In this document: positions 54,412-62,383 of the stretch, one piece after another
Position numbering within the stretch: position 1 is the stretch's first letter
Layout of the letters: every line of letters begins with the position of its first letter
Notes under the pieces: model-generated
Told to the model about the DNA's origin: nothing
The model's database searches: none
Seen by the model: only the letters and a program-made list of their open reading frames with translations
Position numbers and translations under genes: made by a program
Source: JAVVHE01 sp038238915
Lineage (GTDB): Bacteria > Pseudomonadota > Alphaproteobacteria > Sphingomonadales > Sphingomonadaceae
DNA length: 64,000 nt
NCBI GenBank assembly: GCA_038238915.1
Contig: JBBSFH010000005.1
Location: 1-64,000, forward strand
Reading direction: 5' to 3'

Positions 54412-54854
54412 CAGACGATGCTCAACGCGGCGGGGTCGAAGCGCGCATGGAGCGAGCCGCCAATCCGGCTATGGTAAGCGGCCATGGTACCGCCCGCGAC
54501 GATTAACCACAGTGCGCCGCCCGAATTGACTGAAGCTGCGTCAGCGGCCGACGGCAGCGGATTTCCCGAAGGATGCGAATGATACCAGCCGATGACTGCC
54601 CTGCCTGCACTCCGCGCCTCGCGCTCGGCCGCGGCGCGCGCGGCGGGATCGAGTACGAACGTGGCCAACGGATCGGCGGCGAGATTGGAACAGCGGCGCG
54701 CCTCGGCGATCCTGTTGCCCGCGCCGAGCAGCAGACCGCACGCCTCGCGCGGGGTCTCGGCGGCGGCGTGGGCGCAAATGGCTTGGGCGATCGCCGCGGG
54801 GATTGTGACCTCCATGTCATCGACTGTTAGGCGACAGGAGGGCGCGCCGTCCAT
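54411..54854 (-). CDS. JAMM/MPN+ metallopeptidase
   Basis: 147 residues with a complete JAMM zinc motif: Glu in TPREACGLLLG, then WYHSHPSGNPLPSAAD (H-x-H-P-x-G-x4-P-S-x2-D). Bacterial relatives remove peptides from ubiquitin-like or sulfur-carrier proteins, or process other C-termini; no ubiquitin-like partner is seen nearby. Start: ATG 54854 with GAGGGGG just upstream. It shares the CCATGG with the divergent rluD start, whereas ATG 54815 would leave a short gap. It heads the JAMM-csp-chpT unit. Confidence 0.85.
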   Translation of the reverse strand: MDGAPSCRLTVDDMEVTIPAAIAQAICAHAAAETPREACGLLLGAGNRIAEARRCSNLAADPLATFVLDPAARAAAEREARSAGRAVIGWYHSHPSGNPLPSAADAASVNSGGALWLIVAGGTMAAYHSRIGGSLHARFDPAALSIV

Positions 54855-55800
54855 GGCCCCCTCGACCGCAACCGTCATGCTTCCGTCCGAGGCGGCGGGT
54901 TGGCGACTGGACCGCGCGCTGGCCGCCGCCCTGCCGACGCTCTCGCGCGAACGGCTGAAGGCGCTGGTGGGTGGCGGTGCGGTGACGTGGGCCGATGGCA
55001 GCCTCGCGCGCGATGCCGCGCTGAAGGTGAAGGGTGGCGAACGCCTGACGGTGTGCGTGCCTGCGCCGGTCCCCGCGCGAGCGATCGCGCAGGAGATCGC
55101 GCTGGTGGTGGCCTATGAGGATGAGCATCTGCTCGTCGTCGATAAACCCGCCGGGCTCGTGGTGCACCCGGCTGCGGGGCATCTCGATGGCACGCTCGTC
55201 AATGCGCTGCTGTACCATGCGGCCGGGCGGCTGAGCGGGATCGGGGGAGTGGCGCGGCCAGGGATCGTCCACCGGATCGACAAGGATACCTCGGGCCTGC
55301 TCGTGGTCGCCAAGACCGATCCCGCACACGAGGGTCTCTCGCGTCAGTTCGCCGCGCACACGGTGGAGCGGCGCTATCTGGCGGTGGTTTCGGGCCATCC
55401 GGTGCCGGTTGCGGGGCGGATCGAGGGCAATCTCGCGCGCTCGGTCCATAACCGACACCGGATGGTCATCGTGGAGCAAGGCAAGGGGCGTCATGCCGTC
55501 ACGCATTATCGCACGCTGCGGACCCTGAGAGATGCGGCGATGGTTGAGTGCAGGCTGGAAACCGGGAGAACGCATCAGGTGCGCGCGCATATGCTCTCGA
55601 TCGGGCACCCGCTGGCAGGCGATCCCTTATATGGTCGCCCCGGACCACTGCGCGGCGTGCTGGCGAAACTGGGGTTCGCCCGGCAGGCGCTGCACGCGGC
55701 GGTTCTGGGCTTCCGCCACCCGGTGACGGGTAACGATCTGCGCTTCGAAAGCGAAACACCCTGCGACATGAAGGACCTTATTGCTGCACTTGCCTTCTAA
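54853..55800 (+). CDS. rluD: 23S rRNA pseudouridine synthase RluD-type
   Basis: 315-residue RluA-family pseudouridine synthase. An N-terminal S4-like domain (AAGWRLDRALAAALPTLSRERL) is followed by the catalytic core VHRIDKDTSGLLVVAKTD with Asp145 as the nucleophile, TGRTHQVRAHM and GDPLYGRP. It modifies 23S rRNA helix 69. ATG 54853 is preceded by GGAGG at 11 bases; ATG 54877 is an alternative. rpoH follows downstream after 62 bp. Confidence 0.94.
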   Translation: MAPSTATVMLPSEAAGWRLDRALAAALPTLSRERLKALVGGGAVTWADGSLARDAALKVKGGERLTVCVPAPVPARAIAQEIALVVAYEDEHLLVVDKPAGLVVHPAAGHLDGTLVNALLYHAAGRLSGIGGVARPGIVHRIDKDTSGLLVVAKTDPAHEGLSRQFAAHTVERRYLAVVSGHPVPVAGRIEGNLARSVHNRHRMVIVEQGKGRHAVTHYRTLRTLRDAAMVECRLETGRTHQVRAHMLSIGHPLAGDPLYGRPGPLRGVLAKLGFARQALHAAVLGFRHPVTGNDLRFESETPCDMKDLIAALAF

Positions 55801-55862
55801 TCCGGACTGATTTAGTAAGAGTTCAACGCCGCCCGACTCGGGGCAGGCAAGGAGACCCCATT

Positions 55863-56759
55863 ATGGCCGCTATCGCCACCATTCCCGCGCTGGGCGGGGA
55901 GCAGTCGCTCAATCGTTATCTGTCGCAAATCCGGCAGTTTCCCATCCTCGCGCCCGAGGAGGAGTTCATGCTCGCCAAACGCTGGGAAAATCATCAGGAT
56001 CCCGACGCTGCGGGCAAGCTCGTCACCTCGCACCTTCGTCTCGTGGCGAAGATTGCCATGGGCTACCGTGGCTATGGGCTCCCCGTGTCCGAGCTGATCG
56101 GTGAGGGCAATATCGGCCTGATGCAGGGCGTGAAGAAGTTCGACGCGGACAAGGGCTTCCGTTTGGCCACCTACGCGATGTGGTGGATCAGGGCCTCGAT
56201 CCAGGAGTTCATCCTGCGCTCGTGGAGCCTCGTGAAGATCGGCACGACCGCCGCGCAGAAGAAGCTGTTCTTCAATCTGCGGCGGATGAAGGGCAAGATC
56301 AACGCGATGGAGGACGGCGATCTGAAGCCGGCCGACCGCGCGTATATCGCCACCACGCTCGGCGTCACCGAGGACGAGGTGACCTCGATGAACCGCCGGA
56401 TGGCGATGGGCGGGGACACCTCGCTCAACGCGCCGCTGCGCGAGGAGGGTGAGGGCGAGTGGCAGGACTGGCTGACCGACGAGGGTCCGCTCCAGGACGA
56501 GCTCGTCGCCGAGCGCCAGGAGCGCACCCAGCGCCACGCGCTGCTCGAAGGCGCGATGGACGGGCTGAACGCGCGCGAGCGGCACATCATCACCGAACGC
56601 CGCCTGACCGAAGAGCCCCAGACGCTCGAAGAACTGTCGCAGGTCTACGGCATCAGCCGCGAGCGCGTCCGCCAGATCGAAGTGCGCGCGTTCGAGAAGC
56701 TGCAGAAGGCGATTCGTACCAAGGCGATCGAGCAGCGGTTGATGCTGGAGGCGGCTTAG
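55863..56759 (+). CDS. rpoH: Heat-shock sigma factor RpoH
   Basis: 298-residue sigma-32. Region 2 has SHLRLVAKIAMGYRGYGLP, ELIGEGNIGLMQGVKKFD and FRLATYAMWWIRASIQEFILRSW. The RpoH box is AQKKLFFNLRRMK, and region 4 has the helix-turn-helix ELSQVYGISRERVRQIEVRAFEKLQ. It directs transcription of heat-shock chaperones and proteases. It sits 62 bp after rluD. No thermosensor structure was recognised in the short leader. A bulged hairpin follows the stop. Confidence 0.97.
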   Translation: MAAIATIPALGGEQSLNRYLSQIRQFPILAPEEEFMLAKRWENHQDPDAAGKLVTSHLRLVAKIAMGYRGYGLPVSELIGEGNIGLMQGVKKFDADKGFRLATYAMWWIRASIQEFILRSWSLVKIGTTAAQKKLFFNLRRMKGKINAMEDGDLKPADRAYIATTLGVTEDEVTSMNRRMAMGGDTSLNAPLREEGEGEWQDWLTDEGPLQDELVAERQERTQRHALLEGAMDGLNARERHIITERRLTEEPQTLEELSQVYGISRERVRQIEVRAFEKLQKAIRTKAIEQRLMLEAA

Positions 56760-56781
56760 TCCGCCAAGGGCCGCTCCGCCG

Positions 56782-56819
56782 GGGGTGCTTGCGTCGCGTT
56801 CGCTGCGCTGCAACACCCC
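56782..56819 (+). terminator. Hairpin after rpoH
   Basis: GGGGTGCTTGC (56782-56792) pairs with GCAACACCCC (56810-56819) with one bulged C and a 17-base loop. It lies 23 bp after the rpoH stop and 6 bp before the tesB start, and there is no T-tract. It may end rpoH transcripts or be a short dispersed repeat. Confidence 0.4.
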
Positions 56820-56824
56820 TGCGG

Positions 56825-57688
56825 ATGACTATCGATCCCGTCGCCCGCCTCGCCGCCCTCCTCGACCTTGAGCGCCTCGACGATAATCTGTTCCGATCGC
56901 TCACACAGGAGGAGGGGTGGAAGCGGGTGTATGGGGGCCAGGTGCTCGGCCAGGCACTGGTCGCGGCGCAGCGCACGGTGGACGCGGATCGACCGGTCCA
57001 CTCGCTCCACGCCTATTTCATCCTGCCGGGCGATCCCGGGGCACCGATCATCTACCAGACCGAGCGGACGCGCGACGGGCGCAGCTTCACCACGCGGCGC
57101 GTTGTGGCAATCCAGCACGGGCGGCCGATCTTCAATCTGACCGCCTCGTTCCAGATCGCCGAGACCGGGTTCGATCACCAGGATGCGATGCCGTCGGTGC
57201 CCGGCCCCGAAGGCCTTGCCGACGATCTGACGATCCTGCGTGCCAATATCGATCATGTCCCCGAGCCGATGCGCGAGTTCTGGCTGCGCCCGCGCGCGGT
57301 GGAAGTGCGACCCGTGGACGGGCGCGGCCCGTTCGACGCCACACCTGCCGATCCGCGCCGCGCAGTATGGTTCAGGGTGGCTGGGCCATTCGCGGGCGAC
57401 GACGTGCAGCACCGCGCCGCACTCGCCTATATCTCGGACAATATGCTCGTGGGCACCGCTGTCTTGCCGCACGGACAGCGTTGGTTCGATCGCAATTTTC
57501 AGATCGCCAGTCTTGATCATGCGATGTGGTTTCACGAACCGACGCGCGTGGACGAATGGCATCTTTACGCGCTGCACAGCCCGCGCGCAGTTGGCGCGCG
57601 CGGCCTCGCGTTCGGCGCGATCTATAGCCAGGCGGGTCAGCTGGTGGCGAGCGTGGCGCAGGAGGGGCTGATCCGGGTGTTGGGATAG
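56825..57688 (+). CDS. tesB: Acyl-CoA thioesterase II
   Basis: 287-residue double hotdog thioesterase. Seen: RVYGGQVLGQALVAAQRTVD, HSLHAYFILPGD, TRRVVAIQHGRPIFNLTASFQ in the first repeat, and ALAYISDNMLVGTAVLPHG, DHAMWFHEPTRVDEWHLY, RGLAFGAIYSQAGQLVASVAQEGLIR in the second. The Asp/Thr/Gln triad of TesB is expected in these. It hydrolyses medium- and long-chain acyl-CoAs. ATG 56825 follows the rpoH hairpin; a ribosome site is not obvious. Confidence 0.94.
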   Translation: MTIDPVARLAALLDLERLDDNLFRSLTQEEGWKRVYGGQVLGQALVAAQRTVDADRPVHSLHAYFILPGDPGAPIIYQTERTRDGRSFTTRRVVAIQHGRPIFNLTASFQIAETGFDHQDAMPSVPGPEGLADDLTILRANIDHVPEPMREFWLRPRAVEVRPVDGRGPFDATPADPRRAVWFRVAGPFAGDDVQHRAALAYISDNMLVGTAVLPHGQRWFDRNFQIASLDHAMWFHEPTRVDEWHLYALHSPRAVGARGLAFGAIYSQAGQLVASVAQEGLIRVLG

Positions 57689-57704
57689 CGCCCGCCCGTT
57701 ACTT

Positions 57705-58385
57705 CTACCGCTCCCGGAGGCATCGATCGAGCGCGTCCTGGCGCACCACCGCGATCCGGCGATCGATGCGTCCGGCGTATCGTCTCGTGGCGCGCGAGGG
57801 GGCGGCGGCGGAGCGCAGGATCGGCTGCGGCAGGATCGCAGTGAGCCTTGCCGCCTCAGCCGCACTCAGGTGGCTCGCCGAATGGCCGAATGCGTGGCGC
57901 GCGCCTGCCTCGGCACCGTACACGCCGCGCCCCTGCTCGACGATGTTGAGATACACTTCCATGATCCGCCGCTTGCCCCACAACGCCTCGATCGCCACCG
58001 TAAACCCCGCCTCCAGCCCCTTGCGTAACCACGAGCGACCCGGCCACAGAAAGGCGTTCTTCGCGGTCTGCTGGCTGATCGTCGATCCGCCGCGCAGCTT
58101 CCCCCCGGCCGCGTTGCGCGCCGCCGCTGATCGGATCGCGACCAGATCGAAGCCGTGATGCGCGCAGAAGCGCGAATCCTCCGCCGCGATCGCGGCGCGC
58201 GGCAGATTGGGCGAGATCGCCGACAGCGGCAGCCACTGCCGCTCGACGTGCCGCCCATCGAGCCGATCGCGCAGCATCGGCAAGGTGATCGGCGGATCGA
58301 CAACGCGGTAGAGCGCCACCCACGCCAGCGCGATCAGCAACAGCGCAAGGACGGCCTTCAGGCTCCATCCCAGTGCCCGGAACAT
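57705..58385 (-). CDS. mtgA: Monofunctional peptidoglycan glycosyltransferase
   Basis: 226 residues. An N-terminal membrane helix (SLKAVLALLLIALAWVALYRVV) anchors a GT51 domain with the catalytic Glu in AAIAAEDSRFCAHHGFD, GGSTISQQTAKNAFLWPGRS and KRRIMEVYLNIVEQGRGVYGAE. It polymerises lipid II into glycan chains. The start is ATG 58385 or GTG 58391. The 5' end overlaps the 3' end of the upstream hydrolase gene by 28 bp. It may be transcribed with the exosortase-associated hydrolases, although the two are not known to act together. Confidence 0.94.
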   Translation of the reverse strand: MFRALGWSLKAVLALLLIALAWVALYRVVDPPITLPMLRDRLDGRHVERQWLPLSAISPNLPRAAIAAEDSRFCAHHGFDLVAIRSAAARNAAGGKLRGGSTISQQTAKNAFLWPGRSWLRKGLEAGFTVAIEALWGKRRIMEVYLNIVEQGRGVYGAEAGARHAFGHSASHLSAAEAARLTAILPQPILRSAAAPSRATRRYAGRIDRRIAVVRQDALDRCLRER

Positions 58386-59176
58386 TCGCACACGAAGCCC
58401 ACGCACGCCTCCGCGAGTGCCGCCGCGTCGCCCGCGAAGCTGTGCGTCGCGCCTGGCAGCCAGACGATCCGGACTCGGCCGTGGCGGCGGGCGGGGGCGA
58501 AGAGGGGCGCGCGCCATAGTGCAGCGAAGCCCTGCGCGGTGTTATCGCGCCCCGCAAGCACGATCAGCACCAAACCGGGATGATCCGAGAGCGCTGCGGC
58601 GATACGGCGGGCATTGTCGGGTATCGGATCGCCGCGCAGCAGCCGGGCGAGACCCGCGATCGCCTTGTGCAGATCGATCCCGTGCCGGACCGCGTGCAGC
58701 CATGCGGCTGGACTGAACAGGCGGGCGCGATAGCGCTGCGCGATGGCGGCGGTCGGCGGCATTTCGGCCGCGCTCTGCGCATCGAGCGTCCATGGGTTGA
58801 GCAGGATCAGCGCATCGAACCCCGCCGGATCGCGTGCGAGCGCGGCCGCCCCGTCGCACAGGCCGATGCCGATCACATGGCGCACCGCCGGGAACGCCGC
58901 GAGCAACGCGGTTCGAGCGGCGGCGATGTCGGCCGCGATGTGCTGAAAGCCGGGATCGGTGCCATCGCTGTCGCCGGTGCCGCGCCGATCGAAACGCAGC
59001 GTGGGCACGCCCGCCGTCGCCAGCGCATCGGCGAGCGCAACGAAGCCGCGGTGCGCGCCGAACCGCCCTTGCGGTGCGCCCGGTACGATGAGTGCGCCGA
59101 TCGCGCCGGGCGCGGGGTGCGCCATTGCCGCCAGCCGCGCGCCTGGAGCTTCGATCAGGATGGGCAGCCGGGTCAT
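58358..59176 (-). CDS. Exosortase A system-associated hydrolase 1
   Basis: 272-residue alpha/beta hydrolase: IVPGAPQGRFGAHRGFVALADALATAG, LRFDRRGTGDSDG, VIGIGLCDGAAALA, ILLNPW and LPGATHSFAGDAAALAEACVGF. The nucleophile position is Cys (GLCDGA) in place of the usual Ser. The match to the exosortase A (XrtA/EpsH) hydrolase 1 family is by pattern and context, with hydrolase 2 and an acyl carrier protein adjacent. The reaction is unknown. Confidence 0.82.
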   Translation of the reverse strand: MTRLPILIEAPGARLAAMAHPAPGAIGALIVPGAPQGRFGAHRGFVALADALATAGVPTLRFDRRGTGDSDGTDPGFQHIAADIAAARTALLAAFPAVRHVIGIGLCDGAAALARDPAGFDALILLNPWTLDAQSAAEMPPTAAIAQRYRARLFSPAAWLHAVRHGIDLHKAIAGLARLLRGDPIPDNARRIAAALSDHPGLVLIVLAGRDNTAQGFAALWRAPLFAPARRHGRVRIVWLPGATHSFAGDAAALAEACVGFVCECSGHWDGA

Positions 59177-59195
59177 GATCTGCGGTTACGACCGA

Positions 59196-59885
59196 TCAGC
59201 CGTTCGAATCGCAATGCATCATCCACGCGCGCACGTCCTCGGCGAGCGCGGTGGCGAGCGGGGCGAGGTCGCCGGGTTCGGCTTGCAGCCACGGCGGCGG
59301 GCCGGGAAGGACCACATCGACCCCCGCGCCCGCCGTGGTGGCTGCGGTGCGCGCGGGGCAGGCGGGAGCGGGGAGCGGGAGTGCGCGCATCTGTGCCGCG
59401 AGGCGCGCGGTGATCGCGTAACCCGCCGCCTCGATCGTCTCGCCCGCCACGCTGCCCGCTTCAAGCGTGGCGGGGGTGGCGGTCCCGCCCGCCTCGCGCT
59501 CGGCCGCCGCACGCGCGCGCCACAGATCGCGCAGCGGCCGGGTGCCGTCCGCAGGCGGTGCCAGCCGATAGAGCGATGCCGCCCCGGCGCCATCCACCAG
59601 CAGCGCGCCGCCGCGTACCGCGATCAGATGGGGTGCTCGGCAGCGTCCGGCCTCACGCGCCACCGCTGCGATCGCGGCGCGCCACCGCTCGACATCCATC
59701 GCGTCGGCGGTCCCGGCGTGGTCTCCCGTTCCGGGAAGATCGGGCAACCATGTGCGCACGCCCGTTACCGCCAGCGCCGCGCCGACCAGCGCCAGCAGCC
59801 GACGCGTGCGGTTCATCTCCTCGAACAGCGCGGGCACGATCAGCAGTGGCACACCGTCAGCGGGGCCGCGCCGCACGCACGGCAC
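59196..59885 (-). CDS. Exosortase A system-associated hydrolase 2
   Basis: 229 residues from GTG 59885, an alpha/beta hydrolase with VPALFEEMNRTRRLLALVGAALA, LPDLPGTGDHAG, HLIAVRGGALLVD and a C-terminal ALAEDVRAWMM. The block P-x-F-x-E-E-M-N-x-x-R is typical of the hydrolase 2 family, although the first residue is A. The G-x-S-x-G nucleophile site is replaced by AVRGG, which suggests a changed or lost catalytic Ser. Upstream codons read LSFTLDILDAGGAA, family-like, with no ATG/GTG/TTG; a CTG at 59927 overlapping the acyl carrier stop may be the true start. Confidence 0.78.
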   Translation of the reverse strand: MPCVRRGPADGVPLLIVPALFEEMNRTRRLLALVGAALAVTGVRTWLPDLPGTGDHAGTADAMDVERWRAAIAAVAREAGRCRAPHLIAVRGGALLVDGAGAASLYRLAPPADGTRPLRDLWRARAAAEREAGGTATPATLEAGSVAGETIEAAGYAITARLAAQMRALPLPAPACPARTAATTAGAGVDVVLPGPPPWLQAEPGDLAPLATALAEDVRAWMMHCDSNG

Positions 59886-59923
59886 CGCCGCGCCGCCCGC
59901 ATCGAGGATGTCGAGCGTGAAGC

Positions 59924-60217
59924 TCAGGCGCTTGCCGTTTTTTTGTGTGCGAACGCGACGAGCGTGCCGAAGCTCTCGAACAAAGTGCCGTCGACCTCAT
60001 CATCGTCGATGACGATCCCAAGCCGGTCCTCCAGCTCGGTCAATACGCTCGCGACCGCCATCGAATCGAGTTCGGGAAGTGCGCCGAACAGCGGGGTGTT
60101 GCTGCCGAGCGCGCGCGCGGTGGCGGGCCTGAGCGCGAGCACGTCGGCGAGCACGCCACGCACCGCTTCGGTGGTCGCGTCCGCCCCGGTCGCAGTTTCG
60201 ATCTGCCGCGTCGCCAT
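59924..60217 (-). CDS. Acyl carrier protein of the exosortase A cluster
   Basis: 97 residues with the phosphopantetheine Ser52 in LPELDSMAVASVLTELEDRLGI, an ACP four-helix pattern (VRGVLADVLALRP, DDDEVDGTLFESFGTLVAFA). It is distinct from fatty-acid AcpP, being longer, with D-S-M. In XrtA clusters such ACPs accompany the AMP ligase and GNAT-like genes. It is presumably loaded by the ligase encoded at 60.9 kb, across a divergent promoter region of about 55 bp. Confidence 0.87.
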   Translation of the reverse strand: MATRQIETATGADATTEAVRGVLADVLALRPATARALGSNTPLFGALPELDSMAVASVLTELEDRLGIVIDDDEVDGTLFESFGTLVAFAHKKTASA

Positions 60218-60272
60218 ATCCCCGCCCCCAGGTTTGCTTGTGTTGGCTTCGCGTTATAGCTCGCGCACGATC

Positions 60273-60902
60273 ATGGCAATTCGGGCATGGAAAGCGTGGG
60301 TTTCCTACCGCGCGCATCGGCTGGGCGCGCTCCTGCCCGGCGTGGGTGTCCATCGCTATGTGCTCGTGGCGGTCCCGATCTCGGCAATGCCCGCCGCGAT
60401 GCCTGCGGGCCTTCGCGCGGGCGTCTGCCCGCCCGAGCTTGCGGTGGCTGCCGGGCTGGCCGCGCCTGCGGCTGCAGCGTGGCGCGCGGGGCAGGCGATG
60501 GTGTGCGTGGGCCTGTGGCGGCGCGATGCGCTCGTGGCGGTCACATGGCTTGGGCAGGGTTCGTTCGATGAGGACGAGGCGTATCTGCGTTTCGCGCTGC
60601 CTTCGGACGCGGCTTGGGACACGGGGATGACGATCCTGCCCTCCGCACGCGGGGGCCGCACCTTTGCCACGCTCTGGGCGGCGACGCGGGCGTGGGCGGA
60701 GGCGAACGCGCTGCGCTGGTCGATCAGCCGCATCGCTGACTATAACCTCGCGTCGCGCCGCGCGCACGCGCGGCTGGGCGGGATCGAGGTGGGGCGGGTG
60801 AACGTGCTGGTGCTGGGCGAATGGCAATGGACTCCCGGCGCGCGCCCGCGCGTATCGCGGCTGGACGGCGCGCGGCCCGTCGTGCGGATCGCGCTGCCGT
60901 GA
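60273..60902 (+). CDS. GNAT-like acyltransferase of the exosortase A cluster
   Basis: 209 residues. The C-terminal half has the pattern TWLGQGSFDEDEAYLRFALP, GRTFATLWAATRAWAEANALRWSISRIADYNLASRRAHARLGG, resembling GNAT acetyltransferases (acceptor-side helix and the L-A-S-R-R-A-H motif). The N-terminal part is Ala/Pro-rich. Such genes are regularly found in XrtA loci; the acceptor is unknown. The stop overlaps the ligase start (TGATG), so the two are coupled. On the plus strand TTATAGC at 60254-60260 could be a -10 element. Confidence 0.75.
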   Translation: MAIRAWKAWVSYRAHRLGALLPGVGVHRYVLVAVPISAMPAAMPAGLRAGVCPPELAVAAGLAAPAAAAWRAGQAMVCVGLWRRDALVAVTWLGQGSFDEDEAYLRFALPSDAAWDTGMTILPSARGGRTFATLWAATRAWAEANALRWSISRIADYNLASRRAHARLGGIEVGRVNVLVLGEWQWTPGARPRVSRLDGARPVVRIALP

Positions 60903-62383
60903 TGCGCATCGACGCGCTCGCGGATCGCGGTGCTCCGAACGCGATCGCTCTGATCGAGCGCGACCAGCGGGCGACTTATGCCGAACTTGCGGCGAAGTCA
61001 GCATCCGTTGCGTCGAGGCTACTCGACGAGGGGATACAACCCGGCGACCGCGTTGCGCTCTATGCTCCCAAATCGATTGCGCTCGTGGCGGCGATGTTCG
61101 GCGTGTGGCGCGCGGGTGGCGTCGCGGTGCCGATCAACCCGGTGCTGCGTTCGGCGCAGGTTGCGCATATTCTCGCGGACAGCGGCGCTGCGCTGCTGAT
61201 GAGCCAGTCCCCGCGCGCGCAGGCGCTGGCCGACGACGATGCGCTTGGCTCGACCCGAGCGATCGACATTGATGTGGCTGGGGCGGATGGGGGCACCGCC
61301 ACACCCGCCACCGACCGCGCGCCCGGCGATCTCGCCGCGCTGCTCTACACCAGCGGCAGCACCGGACGCCCAAAGGGCGTGATGCTCACCCACGCCAATC
61401 TGTGGCTCGCCGCCGACAGCGTCGCCACCTATCTCGGCCTTGCCGCCGACGATATCGCGCTGGCCATTCTGCCGCTCAGCTTCGACGCAGGGCTGAGCGT
61501 GCTCACCAGCGCGCTGATGGCGGGCGGCGCTACCGTGCTCTTCGATTATCTCGTACCGCGCGACGTGGTGAGCGCGGTCGCGCGGCACCGCGTCACGACG
61601 CTGCCGGGGGTGCCGCCACTGTTCGTGCCGCTCGTGCAGACCGCGTGGCCCGAGGAGGCGCGCGCGTCGCTGCGCCGCATCACCGTCACCGGCGGACGGA
61701 TGCCCGTACCCGTCACGCAGCGCCTGCGCGCGCTGTTCCCGCAGGCGCGGCTCCATCTGATGTACGGGCTGACCGAAGCCTTCCGCTCGCTCAGCCTCGA
61801 TCCCGCGCTCGCGGACACGCACCCCACCAGCGTCGGCCGCGCGATCCCGCACGCGCGGATTGGGCTGTTTCGTGCCGATGGTACGGCGGTTGCGGACGAC
61901 GAACCGGGCGAACTCGTCCATGCCGGACCGCTCGTGGCGATGGGTTACTGGAACGATCCCGCGCTGAGCGCGCATCGTTTCCGCGCAGCTCCAGCTTTGC
62001 TTGGCGATGGTCTTGCGGTGTGGTCGGGCGATACGTTGCGACGCGACGCTGACGCACTGCATTATTTCGTCGGCCGCGATGATGAAATGATCAAGACGAG
62101 CGGGCTGCGCGTTTCCCCCACCGACATCGAGGAGGCGGCGCACGCCACTGGCGCGGTGAGCGAGGCAGCGGCGTTCGGCGTGGCGGACGACGCGCTGGGC
62201 CAGGCGATCGCGCTGTTCGCGGTCGCGGCGGGGGAGGGGGCGGCCGATCGTCTCGCCCACGGATTGGCGGCCGCGCTACCCACCTACATGCGCCCCGCGC
62301 GCATCGAGTGGCGCGATGCCCTGCCGCGCAGCGCCAACGGCAAGATCGATCGCGCTGCATTGCGCGCCGAGTTGGGCGCATGA
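60902..62383 (+). CDS. Acyl-CoA ligase (AMP-forming), exosortase A system-associated
   Basis: 493-residue ANL superfamily ligase: the P-loop YTSGSTGRPKGVMLTHANL, MYGLTEAFRSL, YFVGRDDEMIKTSGLRVSPTDIE and the late lysine in SANGKIDRAAL. It activates a carboxylate as an adenylate and transfers it to CoA or, by context, to the divergent acyl carrier protein. It is coupled by overlap to both the GNAT-like gene and the decarboxylase. The acyl substrate is not predictable. Confidence 0.92.
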   Translation: MRIDALADRGAPNAIALIERDQRATYAELAAKSASVASRLLDEGIQPGDRVALYAPKSIALVAAMFGVWRAGGVAVPINPVLRSAQVAHILADSGAALLMSQSPRAQALADDDALGSTRAIDIDVAGADGGTATPATDRAPGDLAALLYTSGSTGRPKGVMLTHANLWLAADSVATYLGLAADDIALAILPLSFDAGLSVLTSALMAGGATVLFDYLVPRDVVSAVARHRVTTLPGVPPLFVPLVQTAWPEEARASLRRITVTGGRMPVPVTQRLRALFPQARLHLMYGLTEAFRSLSLDPALADTHPTSVGRAIPHARIGLFRADGTAVADDEPGELVHAGPLVAMGYWNDPALSAHRFRAAPALLGDGLAVWSGDTLRRDADALHYFVGRDDEMIKTSGLRVSPTDIEEAAHATGAVSEAAAFGVADDALGQAIALFAVAAGEGAADRLAHGLAAALPTYMRPARIEWRDALPRSANGKIDRAALRAELGA

